The notes under the pieces were generated by a model that was not told the origin of the DNA, did no database searches, and saw only the letters and a program-made list of their open reading frames with translations. The translations under genes were made by a program, and so were the position numbers. Positions 19,383-28,816 of a DNA stretch of 64,000 nt are shown piece by piece. Source of the DNA: Bartonella sp. F02 (GTDB lineage: Bacteria; Pseudomonadota; Alphaproteobacteria; Rhizobiales; Rhizobiaceae); the NCBI RefSeq assembly GCF_026929975.1, contig NZ_JANHOK010000002.1, forward strand, positions 62,001 to 126,000, read 5' to 3'. Within the stretch, counting starts at the first letter, position 1; every line of letters begins with the position of its first letter.

Positions 19383-19715
19383 TTAAGATATATTAAAGGC
19401 GATATTTTTTTCCATAAGCAACTTCTGTAATTCGTTACTTTGAAACATTTCTTTAATAATATCACACCCCCCAATAAACTCACCTTTAATGTAGAGCTGT
19501 GGAATTGTTGGCCAATTTGAGTAATCTTTTATCCCTTGACGCAATTCATCAGAAGTTAAAATATTAATACCTTTATATTGTAACTTTAAATATTCGAGAA
19601 TTTGAACAACTTGTCCTGAAAATCCGCATTGCGGAGAATTGGGCGTTCCCTTCATGAATAAAACGATATCATTTGTTTTAATTTCGTTATCAATAAATTC
19701 GTGAACAGTAGCCAT
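19383..19715 (-). CDS. grxD: Monothiol glutaredoxin Grx4/GrxD (CGFS type)
   Basis: A 110-residue monothiol glutaredoxin. The active-site CGFS is at residues 30-33, preceded by FMKGTPNSPQ, which is diagnostic of the class that binds a [2Fe-2S] cluster with glutathione. I start it at the ATG at 19715, which has a GAAGGA ribosome binding site; the frame stays open upstream to 19832 but that part does not resemble the family. It lies just downstream of bolA, and Grx4 and BolA proteins form cluster-sharing heterodimers in bacteria and eukaryotes. A role in iron-sulfur trafficking is therefore likely. Confidence 0.95.
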   Translation of the reverse strand: MATVHEFIDNEIKTNDIVLFMKGTPNSPQCGFSGQVVQILEYLKLQYKGINILTSDELRQGIKDYSNWPTIPQLYIKGEFIGGCDIIKEMFQSNELQKLLMEKNIAFNIS

Positions 19716-19821
19716 TTGTATTCCTTCAACGTTGCAGACTTCCTTAAGTATGCATTTACACAAGGTATTACTTTTAATCGTATTGATAGAGTGAATGCAA
19801 GAGAAAATTTTGATTATATTT

Positions 19822-20052
19822 TTAAGGCACACTTGTTTGGAGTGCTAGTGCGTGAAGAAGATTTCCCATATTTCCTTTAAGAGCATCATAAACCATTTTA
19901 TGTTGTTGAACACGGCTTTTTCCTCGAAAGCTTTCTGAAATAACTTCAGCAGCATAATGTTCACCATCTCCAGCAAGATCGCGAATAATCACTGTTGAAT
20001 CAGGAATGCTTTCACGAATAAGAGTTTCAATTTCATGAGCACTCATTGCCAT
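19822..20052 (-). CDS. bolA: BolA family protein
   Basis: A 76-residue BolA/IbaG-type protein. The pattern IETLIRESIPDSTVII, the HYAAEVIS strand and the loop SFRGKSRVQQHKMVYDAL with its conserved histidine match the family's alpha-beta fold. The start chosen is the ATG at 20052, which has AAGGAA just upstream; an in-frame ATG at 20046 is also possible, and the longer frame from 20082 would overlap purL. It is placed between purL and grxD. Partnership with the CGFS glutaredoxin in iron-sulfur cluster handling is established for the families and inferred here. Confidence 0.94.
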   Translation of the reverse strand: MAMSAHEIETLIRESIPDSTVIIRDLAGDGEHYAAEVISESFRGKSRVQQHKMVYDALKGNMGNLLHALALQTSVP

Positions 20053-20071
20053 GACTTTTTCCTTTATCTGT

Positions 20072-22282
20072 TTATTTTTCACTCATAAATTCTGGAAACC
20101 AGTTTTCATAAGCTTGTGTGAGTTTGGATACTGAAAGTGTTAAGACATTTTTTATATCAAGCGTATCACCTTCAACAATACCAAGTTCTGTAAGAAAAAT
20201 TTCTTTTTCTTGTGCAAGTGTTTTAAGTTTATTAAGTGCATCAGGTTTAACAGCTAAAAGATAACGTCCTTGATCTTCACCAAAAAGTTCAACATGATGA
20301 GGTAAGCTGTTGCTTAATTCTATTTTGACTCCTTTTTTTGCTTTAATGACCATTTCTGCAAGAGCAATAGCTAATCCTCCATCGGAAAGATCATGAGCTG
20401 CATGAACAAAGTTGCGATTAATAACGTTTCGTATAAACAGACCATGTTTTTTTTCAAGTTGTAAATCAACACAAGGTGGTGCACCTGCATCAATATTTAA
20501 AATATTACGGGCATAAATTGATTGTCCCAAATGTGAACCACAAGAACCAATGAGAACAATAATATCATCATTTTGCATACCACCGATTGTGGCTAATTTT
20601 GACCAATCATCAATGATCCCGACACCAGCGATTGTGGGGGTTGGAGGAATTGCCTGTCCATTGGTTTCATTATAAAGAGAAACATTTCCTGATACGATGG
20701 GGAAATCGAGAGCTCTGCACGCTTCACCAATCCCTTTTATAGCAAAAACAAGCTGTCCCATGATTTCAGGTTTTTCAGGATTGCCAAAATTAAGATTATC
20801 TGTGGCAGCAAGTGGTGTCGCTCCTGTTGTACTGATATTGCGCCAACATTCTGCAACAGCTTGTTTCCCTCCTTCATAAGGATCAGCTTCGCAATAACGA
20901 GGTGTGACATCAGAAGAAAAAGCAAGAGCTCGTTTGTCATTATTGCTGACGCGGATAACACCTGCGTCACCTCCTGGGCGAACAAGACTATTTCCTTGAA
21001 TGAGTGTATCATATTGTTCATAAACCCATCTGCGTGAACTTTGATTAGCGGAGTTAAGCAACGTAAGAAGCGCATCATCAAGATTATGAACTTGTTTAAA
21101 TTGTTCTACTGGAAGAGTTGTTTTTTTCGAAGGCTCTACCCAAGGACGATCATAAACAGGAGCTTCATCACCAAGTTCTTTGATTGGAAGGTTAGCGACT
21201 TCCTTGCCTTGATGCAGGACACGGAAGCGTAAATCATCTGTTGTTTTTCCAATAATAGAAAAATGCAGTCCCCATTTATTAAAAATCGCAGCAGCTTGCG
21301 TCTCCATTTCTGGTTTAAGAACCATAAGCATACGTTCTTGGCTTTCAGAAAGCATCATTTCATAGGCTGTCATATTTTCTTCACGGACAGGAACTTTATC
21401 AAGATCAAGTTCTATTCCTAAATCTCCTTTTGCTCCCATTTCAACCGCAGAAGATGTTAACCCAGCGGCTCCCATATCTTGAATTGCAATAACAGCTTTT
21501 AAAGCCATTAACTCTAAACACGCTTCGAGAAGACATTTTTCAGTAAAGGGATCCCCAACTTGAACTGTTGGACGTTTTTCATCAACAGAGTCATCAAATT
21601 CAGCGGAAGCCATAGTTGCTCCCCCAACACCATCACGTCCTGTTTTAGCACCAAGATAAACAACCGGTAATCCTACTCCTTGTGCTTTGGAATAAAAAAT
21701 AGAATCTATTTCTGTAATACCGGCTGCAAAAGCATTAACAAGAATATTTCCGTTATAGCGTTCATCAAAGTCAACTTCTCCACCAACAGTTGGAACACCA
21801 AAAGCATTACCATAACCACCGATTCCAGCAACAACTCCAGAAACAAGGTGACGTGTTCGAGGATGATCAGGAGATCCAAATCGCAATGCATTCATTGCTG
21901 CAACAGGACGAGCCCCCATTGTAAAAACATCACGGAGAATTCCCCCAACACCCGTTGCTGCACCTTGATAAGGTTCAATATAAGAAGGGTGATTATGGCT
22001 TTCCATTTTAAAAACAACACATTGATTGTTTCCGATATCAACGACACCGGCATTCTCTCCAGGACCTTGAATGACACAAGCTCCCTTTGTAGGTAAAGTT
22101 TTGAGCCATTTTTTGGATGATTTATAAGAACAATGCTCATTCCACATTGCTGAAAAAATTCCAAGTTCAGTAAATGTTGGTTCTCTACCGATTAATTTTA
22201 GAATACGTTGATATTCATCAGTTTTTAAACCGTGATGTTCAATTAATTCTGGTGTGATAGCAATGTCATTGCGAGGATTCAT
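20072..22282 (-). CDS. purL: Phosphoribosylformylglycinamidine synthase subunit PurL
   Basis: The ATP-dependent synthetase subunit of FGAM synthase, step 4 of de novo purine synthesis. Its 736 residues place it in the small PurL class, which needs separate PurQ (glutaminase) and PurS subunits, both encoded just upstream. Conserved features include [34 protein letters not shown] and the repeated AIRS-type ATP-binding halves. It ends close to bolA. A 213-bp spacer separates it from purQ, unusually large inside this cluster. Confidence 0.97.
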   Translation of the reverse strand: MNPRNDIAITPELIEHHGLKTDEYQRILKLIGREPTFTELGIFSAMWNEHCSYKSSKKWLKTLPTKGACVIQGPGENAGVVDIGNNQCVVFKMESHNHPSYIEPYQGAATGVGGILRDVFTMGARPVAAMNALRFGSPDHPRTRHLVSGVVAGIGGYGNAFGVPTVGGEVDFDERYNGNILVNAFAAGITEIDSIFYSKAQGVGLPVVYLGAKTGRDGVGGATMASAEFDDSVDEKRPTVQVGDPFTEKCLLEACLELMALKAVIAIQDMGAAGLTSSAVEMGAKGDLGIELDLDKVPVREENMTAYEMMLSESQERMLMVLKPEMETQAAAIFNKWGLHFSIIGKTTDDLRFRVLHQGKEVANLPIKELGDEAPVYDRPWVEPSKKTTLPVEQFKQVHNLDDALLTLLNSANQSSRRWVYEQYDTLIQGNSLVRPGGDAGVIRVSNNDKRALAFSSDVTPRYCEADPYEGGKQAVAECWRNISTTGATPLAATDNLNFGNPEKPEIMGQLVFAIKGIGEACRALDFPIVSGNVSLYNETNGQAIPPTPTIAGVGIIDDWSKLATIGGMQNDDIIVLIGSCGSHLGQSIYARNILNIDAGAPPCVDLQLEKKHGLFIRNVINRNFVHAAHDLSDGGLAIALAEMVIKAKKGVKIELSNSLPHHVELFGEDQGRYLLAVKPDALNKLKTLAQEKEIFLTELGIVEGDTLDIKNVLTLSVSKLTQAYENWFPEFMSEK

Positions 22283-22495
22283 GAGTGTTTCACTCCGTCA
22301 AATTAATCAAAGTTGAGCATTTGCGCAGCCTGTAATTCAATGCGCTAACATTATTTGTGATTTCATTTTTTGATGATGAAGCTATTAATGAACTGTAAAG
22401 TGATTTTTTTCTGACAGCGCTTATTATTCGTGTCATCAATTGTTTTATCCAAGCGATTATTGTTAAATAATCTAAAAAATATTTTCCTATGGTCA
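22283..22495. other. 213-bp spacer between purQ and purL
   Basis: Non-coding gap inside the purine cluster. A 68-codon minus-strand frame spans it, but its start codon overlaps the purQ stop, its composition is lysine/serine/leucine-rich and no domain is recognisable. I treat it as chance. It could hold an internal promoter for purL-bolA-grxD. Confidence 0.35.
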
Positions 22496-23164
22496 TTAAT
22501 TTACTAACTCTAAAGCACTTTGAAAAAGTAAACGGCCATCAGTTCCGCCATGTGCTGTCTCAATGAAATTTTCAGGGTGAGGCATTAAACCAAGAACATT
22601 GCCAGTTTTATTAACAATCCCAGCAATATCATTAATCGAACCGTTAGGATTTGTATTGTCCGCATAACGGAAAACAATTTGTTTATTATCTTCCAATTGT
22701 TTTAATGTATCTGGATCTGCATAATAGTTTCCATCGTGGTGAGCAACAGGACAGCGAATAATTTGTCCTTCATGATAGCATCGAGAAAATTTTGTTTTGG
22801 AATTGATGATTTCAAGTTTTATTTCCTTACAAACAAATTTTAATGAAGCATTACGCATTAACGCGCCTGGTAATAATCCCGCTTCTAGTAAAATTTGAAA
22901 TCCATTGCATACGCCCATTATCATGACGCCTTTTTGCGCTTTTTCACGAACCGCTTGTAAAACTGGCATTCGTGCACCAATAGCACCACATCTTAAATAA
23001 TCACCATAAGAAAAACCGCCAGGAATAACAATCATATCCACATTTGGAATTTCTGTTTCAGTTTGCCAAATTTTTAATGGCTCAACTCCTGTTACATGGT
23101 GTAATGCTGCAATCATATCTCGATCGCGATTTAACCCAGGTAATTGAATGATTGCAGTTTTCAT
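22496..23164 (-). CDS. purQ: Phosphoribosylformylglycinamidine synthase subunit PurQ
   Basis: The class I glutamine amidotransferase subunit of FGAM synthase, 222 residues. The nucleophile is Cys86 in GVCNGFQIL, and the His196 and Glu198 pair in MPHPENF completes the triad. [16 protein letters not shown] forms the oxyanion-side signature. It supplies ammonia to PurL through PurS. It starts 12 bp after the purS stop, so purS and purQ are clearly co-transcribed. Confidence 0.97.
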   Translation of the reverse strand: MKTAIIQLPGLNRDRDMIAALHHVTGVEPLKIWQTETEIPNVDMIVIPGGFSYGDYLRCGAIGARMPVLQAVREKAQKGVMIMGVCNGFQILLEAGLLPGALMRNASLKFVCKEIKLEIINSKTKFSRCYHEGQIIRCPVAHHDGNYYADPDTLKQLEDNKQIVFRYADNTNPNGSINDIAGIVNKTGNVLGLMPHPENFIETAHGGTDGRLLFQSALELVN

Positions 23165-23176
23165 GAAATAGTCCGT

Positions 23177-23416
23177 TTAAAGAATTTCTATAAAGTAATT
23201 TTCGATAACAGTATTTGCAAGCAATTGCTCGCACATTTGTTTTAATTCCTCTTTTGCAGCTTCAGTTGGTATGTCATTGAGAACAATATCGAAAACTTTT
23301 CCTTGACGAATAGACTGAACTTCTTTGAAATCTAAACTATTTAAAGCACCAGCAATTGCTTCTCCTTGAGGGTCAAGAACGCTATTTTTCAAAGTGACTG
23401 TGACGCGTGCTTTCAT
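23177..23416 (-). CDS. purS: Phosphoribosylformylglycinamidine synthase subunit PurS
   Basis: A 79-residue PurS protein, the small structural subunit that bridges PurQ and small-type PurL. It shows the family pattern MKARVTVTLKNSVLDPQGEA at the N-terminus, then LNSLDFKEVQSIRQGKVFDI and the C-terminal ENYFIEIL. It lies between purC (78 bp upstream) and purQ (12 bp downstream). In many related genomes a small DUF1476 gene lies between purC and purS; the gap here is too small to contain it. Confidence 0.95.
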   Translation of the reverse strand: MKARVTVTLKNSVLDPQGEAIAGALNSLDFKEVQSIRQGKVFDIVLNDIPTEAAKEELKQMCEQLLANTVIENYFIEIL

Positions 23417-23494
23417 ATTTTATTTCCTGTTTTAAAAATCAATTTCTGTCTAGGGAGCAAAAACTCTATCAAGATAGTGTTGCATCACCTTATT

Positions 23495-24262
23495 TTATTT
23501 GACTAAAACTGGGCCACTTGGTCTTGGTGGTTCATTTTCATTCATAATTCCCAGACGTCTTGCTACATCCTGATAAGCATCAATTAATCCACCCATATCA
23601 CGACGAAAACGGTCTTTATCCATTTTCTCCAGTGTTTGCATATCCCATAAACGAGCAGAATCAGGTGAAATTTCATCAGCAAGCACAATACGCATTGTTT
23701 CACCTTCCCATAAACGACCAAATTCCATTTTAAAATCAATTAATTGAATTCCAACACCTGCAAAAAGCCCAGAAAGAAAATCATTAATACGAATTGAAAG
23801 TTGCATAATATCTTCTACTTCTTGCGGAACAGCCCATCCAAAAGCAGTGATATGTTCTTCAGTAACCATTGGATCATTCAGAGAATCATTTTTATAATAA
23901 AATTCAATGATTGATTGTGAAAGAGGTGTTCCTTCTTCTAACCCTAAACGCTGTGAAAGGGAACCAGCCGCAACATTACGAACGACAACTTCTAAAGGAA
24001 TAATATCAACAGCTTTGATAAGCTGCTCGCGCATATTTATCCGTTTGATAAAGTGTGTAGGGATACCTAAACGACTAAGGTGGCAAAAGATATGTTCCGA
24101 AATACGATTATTAAGGACGCCTTTACCATCAATAATTTCATGTTTTTTTGCATTAAATGCAGTTGCATCATCTTTAAAAAATTGAATATAGGTTCCTGGC
24201 TCAGGTCCTTCATATAAAATTTTAGCCTTACCTTCATAAACACGGTGGCGACGGTTCATCAT
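23495..24262 (-). CDS. purC: SAICAR synthetase PurC
   Basis: Phosphoribosylaminoimidazole-succinocarboxamide synthase, the purine step joining CAIR and aspartate. The 255-residue protein begins [16 protein letters not shown]. It has the [17 protein letters not shown] and [16 protein letters not shown] segments typical of the bacterial family, and [10 protein letters not shown] plus [12 protein letters not shown], the two PROSITE-type signatures. The start may be 24262 or the adjacent ATG at 24259. PurB, which acts next on its product, is encoded about 0.8 kb upstream on the same strand. Confidence 0.97.
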   Translation of the reverse strand: MMNRRHRVYEGKAKILYEGPEPGTYIQFFKDDATAFNAKKHEIIDGKGVLNNRISEHIFCHLSRLGIPTHFIKRINMREQLIKAVDIIPLEVVVRNVAAGSLSQRLGLEEGTPLSQSIIEFYYKNDSLNDPMVTEEHITAFGWAVPQEVEDIMQLSIRINDFLSGLFAGVGIQLIDFKMEFGRLWEGETMRIVLADEISPDSARLWDMQTLEKMDKDRFRRDMGGLIDAYQDVARRLGIMNENEPPRPSGPVLVK

Positions 24263-24428
24263 GATTCTCTATTTGTTGAAAGGTTTCTATAAGGGTGAAA
24301 GAGAATACTATACTAATTAGTAGGAATTCTCAATCATTGCTCAAGATATATTAGCATTTTTGTTATTGGGAGTATAAAAAAGAAGCATTTAAAAGGAATA
24401 GCATAAAGAAGGTAATCCATATTTAGCG

Positions 24429-24977
24429 TCAAAGTTTTGCAAGAAAGTGAGAAAAAACCATAAGTCCTTCAGGCCAAGGGCCGTGTCCTGATTCTACATT
24501 CAGATGTCCTGACTGTCCAGCATCGACAAAGAGAGATCCCCAGTCATTTGCAAGTTTTTCTGCAACTGAAAATTGGCAAAATTCATCATTACGGCTTGCT
24601 ACAACCACTGAAGGAAAAGGGAGCTTTTCACGATGATATGGACCAAATGTCATTAAATGTTTGGGGCGTATTTTTTCATTATTCACGTCTGGTGGAGCAA
24701 CAAAGAAAGCGCCGCAAACTTTTTCTGAACTGTGTGCAATCGCACGGATGGCTGTTGGAACTCCCAATGAATGAGCAACCATAACAACAGGCTTAGTAGC
24801 TTGAGAAATAGCGCTTTCAACCTCATTAACCCATTCTTCGCAGATAGGTTTTGACCAATGGTTTTGTTTAACGCGGCGCGCTGTAGATAACTTTTGTTCC
24901 CAACGTGTTTGCCAATGATCTGAGCCAGATCCTTTATAGCCAGGGATAATGAGAATATCAAGTTGATTAGCTTTCAT
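24429..24977 (-). CDS. RBBP9/YdeN-type alpha/beta hydrolase
   Basis: A small 182-residue serine hydrolase. The family's N-terminal signature IIPGYKGSGSDHWQTRWE is clear. The nucleophile is Ser70 in VAHSLG, with the first glycine of the usual G-x-S-x-G replaced by alanine as in much of this family. Asp131 (RNDEF) and His158 (GQSGHLN) are the probable triad partners. No signal peptide is seen, so it is cytoplasmic. Family members are esterases or peptidases of uncertain physiological role. It sits between purB and purC on the same strand. Confidence 0.88.
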   Translation of the reverse strand: MKANQLDILIIPGYKGSGSDHWQTRWEQKLSTARRVKQNHWSKPICEEWVNEVESAISQATKPVVMVAHSLGVPTAIRAIAHSSEKVCGAFFVAPPDVNNEKIRPKHLMTFGPYHREKLPFPSVVVASRNDEFCQFSVAEKLANDWGSLFVDAGQSGHLNVESGHGPWPEGLMVFSHFLAKL

Positions 24978-25043
24978 GAACTTTTTCTTTTATTCCATAG
25001 ATTTAAAATAACGGGGGCTTATTTTTTCATGAAATTGTTGTCA

Positions 25044-26345
25044 TTACCCAAAAACACGTTTAAAAATTGTATCAATATGTTTGGTATGATAAGCAAGATC
25101 AAATTTTTCGCGCAGTTCTTCTTCACTGAGTGCTTTTGCAACATCTTGATCATTGAGTAGCTCTTCTAAAAAGTCTTTTCCTTGCTCCCAGACTCTCATT
25201 GCATTTCGTTGTACAATTCGATAAGCATTTTCTCGACTGATACCAGCTTGTGTTAGCGCTAAAAGTACTCGTTGTGAATGAACGAGACCACGAAATTTAT
25301 TAAGATTTTTTTGCATGTTTTCTGGATAAACAATTAAGTTTTTAATAACAGATGTTAGCCTAACAAGAGCAAAGTCAAGGGTAATCGTTGCGTCAGGGCC
25401 GATATACCGTTCAACAGATGAATGTGAAATATCACGTTCATGCCAAAGCGCAACATTTTCCATGGCCGGCATTGCAAATGCGCGAACCATGCGTGCTAAT
25501 CCAGTTAAATTTTCTGTTAGAACAGGATTTCGTTTATGGGGCATTGCAGATGAACCTTTTTGTCCTGGCGAAAAGTATTCTTCAGCTTCCAAGACTTCTG
25601 TTCGTTGCAGGTGACGTATTTCTATCGCTAATCTTTCAATAGATGAAGCGATAACACCAAGCGTTACAAAGAACATAGCATGGCGATCTCGTGGTATAAC
25701 TTGAGTAGAAACAGGTTCAGCATGCATACCTAAAGCTTTTGCGACATGTTCTTCAACCCGAGGATCGATATTTGCAAAAGTGCCGACAGCTCCTGAAATG
25801 GCACAGGTAGAAATTTCTTTACGTGCTGCTACGAGACGTTCACGGCAACGAGAAAATTCAGCATATGCAAGAGCAAATTTGACGCCAAAGGTTATAGGTT
25901 CTGCGTGGATACCATGACTACGTCCAATAGTAATTGTATCTTTGTGCTCGAAAGCACGAGTTTTTAATGCTTCAAGAAGCTGATCGATATCTTTGAGTAG
26001 AATATCACTGGCACGCATGAGTTGAACATTGAATGTTGTATCTAGGATATCTGATGAGGTCATTCCTTGATGAATAAAACGCGCTTCTGGTCCAATAAGT
26101 TCAGCTAAATGGGTAAGAAAAGCGATAACATCATGTTTTGTAATCTCTTCAATTTCATTAATACGGTTTACATCAAATTCAGCTGTTTTACCTTTTTCCC
26201 AAATGACTTTTGTAACTTCTGGTGGAATGACACCAATCTGAGCAAGTGCATCACAGGCATGTGCTTCAATTTCAAACCAAATACGATATTTAGTTTCTGG
26301 AGACCAGACGGCGACCATTTCAGGGCGAGAATAACGTGTAATCAT
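25044..26345 (-). CDS. purB: Adenylosuccinate lyase PurB
   Basis: PurB cleaves SAICAR to AICAR and adenylosuccinate to AMP, releasing fumarate in both. The 433-residue protein belongs to the aspartase/fumarase superfamily and shows the signature SSAMPHKRNP near residues 266-275. GRSHGIHAEPITFG contains the catalytic-region histidine, and the N-terminus ITRYSRPEMVAVWSPE is typical of the short bacterial type. It starts 12 bp after rpe on the same strand and begins the run purB-hydrolase-purC-purS-purQ-purL. Confidence 0.97.
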   Translation of the reverse strand: MITRYSRPEMVAVWSPETKYRIWFEIEAHACDALAQIGVIPPEVTKVIWEKGKTAEFDVNRINEIEEITKHDVIAFLTHLAELIGPEARFIHQGMTSSDILDTTFNVQLMRASDILLKDIDQLLEALKTRAFEHKDTITIGRSHGIHAEPITFGVKFALAYAEFSRCRERLVAARKEISTCAISGAVGTFANIDPRVEEHVAKALGMHAEPVSTQVIPRDRHAMFFVTLGVIASSIERLAIEIRHLQRTEVLEAEEYFSPGQKGSSAMPHKRNPVLTENLTGLARMVRAFAMPAMENVALWHERDISHSSVERYIGPDATITLDFALVRLTSVIKNLIVYPENMQKNLNKFRGLVHSQRVLLALTQAGISRENAYRIVQRNAMRVWEQGKDFLEELLNDQDVAKALSEEELREKFDLAYHTKHIDTIFKRVFG

Positions 26346-26357
26346 TTTTTTTCCTTG

Positions 26358-27029
26358 TTATGAAAGTTTTGCTGCTTGTCTTAGTGCGTGAATACGTGTT
26401 TTATAAAGGCTTGCATTTCCATTTTTATAAATTGCAGAACCTGCAACAAATACATTTGCTCCAGCTTTTGAAGTTATTCCAATGGTATCAACGGTGATGC
26501 CGCCATCGACTTCAAGATGAATAGGACGGTGGGCAATCATCTTTTTTACTCGTTCAATTTTATTTTTCATTTCTGGAATAAAACTTTGTCCACCGAAACC
26601 AGGGTTAACAGTCATGATAAGAATAAGATCTAACTGATCAAGTAAATACTCAAGCACATGTTCTGGTGTGCTTGGATTGATGGAAATACCAGCTTTTTTC
26701 CCCATTGCTTTAATTGTTTGCAGTGAACGATGGATATGGGGACTTGCTTCTGCATGAACGGTTATAATATCTGAACCAGCTTGTGCAAAAGCTTCAAGAT
26801 AAGGATCTACGGGTGCTATCATGAGATGAACATCAAAAGTTGCTTTTGTAAGCGGACGTAATGCTTTAATAGTATCTGGACCAAAGGTAATGTTCGGAAC
26901 AAAGTGACCATCCATAATATCGAGATGGATCCAGTCAGCACCAGCATCGATAACATCTAGCATTTCTTGTCCAAGTTTGGAAAAATCAGAAGCCAAAAGG
27001 GAAGGCGAAATAATATGGGAATAAGGCAT
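26358..27029 (-). CDS. rpe: Ribulose-phosphate 3-epimerase
   Basis: Interconverts ribulose-5-phosphate and xylulose-5-phosphate in the pentose phosphate pathway. The 223-residue TIM barrel begins ISPSLLASDFSKLGQE, contains the signature HLDIMDGHFVPNITFG with a catalytic aspartate, the second region MTVNPGFGGQSFIPEM, and the phosphate-binding VDGGI and VAGSAIYK loops. It is the first gene of the minus-strand purine block. The pathway feeds ribose-5-phosphate to PRPP and hence to purines, which fits the location. Confidence 0.97.
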   Translation of the reverse strand: MPYSHIISPSLLASDFSKLGQEMLDVIDAGADWIHLDIMDGHFVPNITFGPDTIKALRPLTKATFDVHLMIAPVDPYLEAFAQAGSDIITVHAEASPHIHRSLQTIKAMGKKAGISINPSTPEHVLEYLLDQLDLILIMTVNPGFGGQSFIPEMKNKIERVKKMIAHRPIHLEVDGGITVDTIGITSKAGANVFVAGSAIYKNGNASLYKTRIHALRQAAKLS

Positions 27030-27211
27030 TCAAATCTCCTTGAGAGGCTTCTTTTAAACACGCAATTATATAATTTTCCTGTTATTAGCACGTAATAGTA
27101 TCTGTTAAAACATACATTTTCATTATTCATTATGGTATGATGTATGAGAAAAGATATATACAGTCTATCAATTCATCAAAATATCTTTAGAAATTTTAAA
27201 AGCTATGCTAA

Positions 27212-27754
27212 ATGAAATATATGTCAAATCACACATCCCATTTACAACCTATTCTTCAAGAAATTGATCCCGTTTCTCCGCAAGAATATCGAGACGCTAT
27301 GAGTCATTTTGCAGGAGCTGTGCATATTGTGACGACAAATGGCAGTGGAGGAAAGCGTGGAGTGACAGTTTCAGCATGCTGTTCTTTATCAGATGATCCT
27401 CCAACGCTTCTTGTTTGTTTAATGCGTCATAATTTTGAAAATAAGCTATTTATGGAAAATGGAAATTTTTGCGTTAATAGTTTAGCAGGAAAGCATCAAT
27501 CATTAGCGGATATTTTTTCTGGTCGTTATGGTCTTGCTCAAACAGAGCGCTTCGATAAAGCTCAATGGTCTGTTTTACAAACAGGCGCGCCCAGCTTATC
27601 AGATTCTTTAGCTTCACTTGATTGTCATTTAGTTCGTTGCTATGAACATGCAACTCATTATATTTTAATTGGTGAAGTTGTTGCAATAAATCGTAATCAA
27701 GAAAAAGATGCTTTGATGTATTTAAATCGTAATTATCATACTCTGTCTTTATGA
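27212..27754 (+). CDS. Flavin reductase family protein (RutF/HpaC-like)
   Basis: A 180-residue FMN-binding split-barrel protein. The pattern YRDAMSHFAGAVHIVTTNG, GVTVSACCSLSDDPPTLLVC and the loop FCVNSLAGKHQSLADIFSG matches short-chain flavin reductases that provide reduced FMN or FAD to two-component monooxygenases. No oxygenase partner lies beside it. The start may be 27212 or an in-frame ATG at 27221. It is divergent from rpe and followed by a 627-bp gap. The specific partner is unknown. Confidence 0.88.
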   Translation: MKYMSNHTSHLQPILQEIDPVSPQEYRDAMSHFAGAVHIVTTNGSGGKRGVTVSACCSLSDDPPTLLVCLMRHNFENKLFMENGNFCVNSLAGKHQSLADIFSGRYGLAQTERFDKAQWSVLQTGAPSLSDSLASLDCHLVRCYEHATHYILIGEVVAINRNQEKDALMYLNRNYHTLSL

Positions 27755-28381
27755 ATATTTGCATTTTGTATAAACATTGATAATTTTGAATTTTGTTCAA
27801 TTTTCAATTTGATAACCTAAATAAGAAATTTGCATCAAATTTTTACAGAAATTTTTCTTCGGTTGCTTGCTGCTTTTAGTTAAAATGCTACAGGTGTATT
27901 ATTGTATTTCACTTTGTTGAAAATAGCATAAAGTCTAGTCTTTTATATTACAGCTATACTAGGTTAGCGTGAAGATATAAATGATTTATGAAATGTTTTT
28001 CTTAACTTTTTGAAAACATAATTATATCTGCTTTTGAAGTGTAATAAAGATGAAATTAAAGTGTTTTCATTAAAAAAAACAATTTGATTTTTTCTGAAGT
28101 GATAATAAAAAACTATAGCGGGAATATTTTTTATTTTGAAAAATATTTTATCTAAAAACAAAAAAATTAAGAATATGATAAATTTTTTAATTTCTTTATG
28201 AAAAGATTTTCCTAAAAAAAGTCTTTGGTAAAGATACCAATATGTCAGAAAAAATAGACTGAAAATTCGAATAGCCAATTAAATATATTCGTATTTTGTT
28301 ATAAAAATAAATTTTATACTTGTTTTGATTAATGGTGCACAATATATAGACCGCACATACCATATGCGGAGGTTTTATGGC
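27755..28381. other. 627-bp AT-rich spacer before dksA
   Basis: Very AT-rich. Long minus-strand frames here (27964-28278 and 28196-28447) encode Phe/Ile/Lys-rich low-complexity sequence and are probably chance. A 5-bp GC-rich stem (28351-28355 with 28365-28369) overlaps the first two bases of the dksA ribosome binding site GGAGG (28368-28372). Apart from that I see no recognisable element. Confidence 0.4.
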
Positions 28382-28798
28382 ATGAGTAAAGAGGTTGGTG
28401 ATCAATATCGTCCGAGTGAAGATGAGCCTTTTATGAATGAACGTCAAAAGGCATATTTTCGTGCTAAGCTAATTTCTTGGAAAAATGATATATTAAAAGA
28501 GGCGCGCGAAACTTTAGAAAATTTACAAGAAGAAAATATTAGTCAACCTGATTTGACTGACAGAGCATCTTGTGAAACTGATCGTACTATTGAATTGCGT
28601 GCTCGTGATCGTCAGAGAAAACTCATCTCAAAAATAGATGCAGCTTTGGAGCGTATTGATAACGGAACTTACGGATTTTGTGAGGAAACTGGGGAGCCCA
28701 TCAGTATACGACGTCTTGAAGCTAGGCCGATTGCAGTGTTGTCTTTGGAGGCACAGGAACGTCATGAGCGGCGAGAAAGAGTCTATCGTGAAAGCTAA
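28382..28798 (+). CDS. dksA: RNA polymerase-binding transcription factor DksA
   Basis: DksA enters the RNA polymerase secondary channel and works with ppGpp in the stringent response. The start at 28382 gives 138 residues and has a GGAGG site; the open frame back to 28325 is not needed. The coiled-coil tip DLTDRA (Asp57, Asp60, Ala62) matches the functional D-x2-D-x-A of E. coli DksA, and IRRLEARP is conserved. The zinc site is degenerate: only Cys100 of the four ligands remains (CEETG, then SLEA in place of CIDC). Alphaproteobacterial DksA proteins with few cysteines are known, so function is likely retained. Confidence 0.94.
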   Translation: MSKEVGDQYRPSEDEPFMNERQKAYFRAKLISWKNDILKEARETLENLQEENISQPDLTDRASCETDRTIELRARDRQRKLISKIDAALERIDNGTYGFCEETGEPISIRRLEARPIAVLSLEAQERHERRERVYRES

Positions 28799-28816
28799 AA
28801 ATATTCAAATTTTTAG
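28795..28816. terminator. Hairpin spanning the dksA and fliO-like stop codons
   Basis: Arms 28795-28802 and 28809-28816 are perfectly complementary (8 bp, loop of 6). The left arm contains the dksA stop and the right arm contains the stop of the convergent gene. There is no GC-rich stem, so termination strength is uncertain. Confidence 0.4.

Noticed and set aside
21680-22096. A 138-codon plus-strand frame inside purL
   Set aside because: It is antisense to a highly conserved part of purL, and its Asn/Ser/Thr/Ile-rich composition reflects the reverse strand of that gene.
22290-22496. A 68-codon minus-strand frame between purQ and purL
   Set aside because: Its start codon overlaps the purQ stop, it lacks any recognisable domain, and its composition is typical of chance frames.
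27964-28447. Two overlapping minus-strand frames (104 and 83 codons) in the spacer before dksA
   Set aside because: Composition is Phe/Ile/Lys-rich as expected from very AT-rich DNA, no ribosome binding site or domain was seen, and the right-hand one overlaps dksA.
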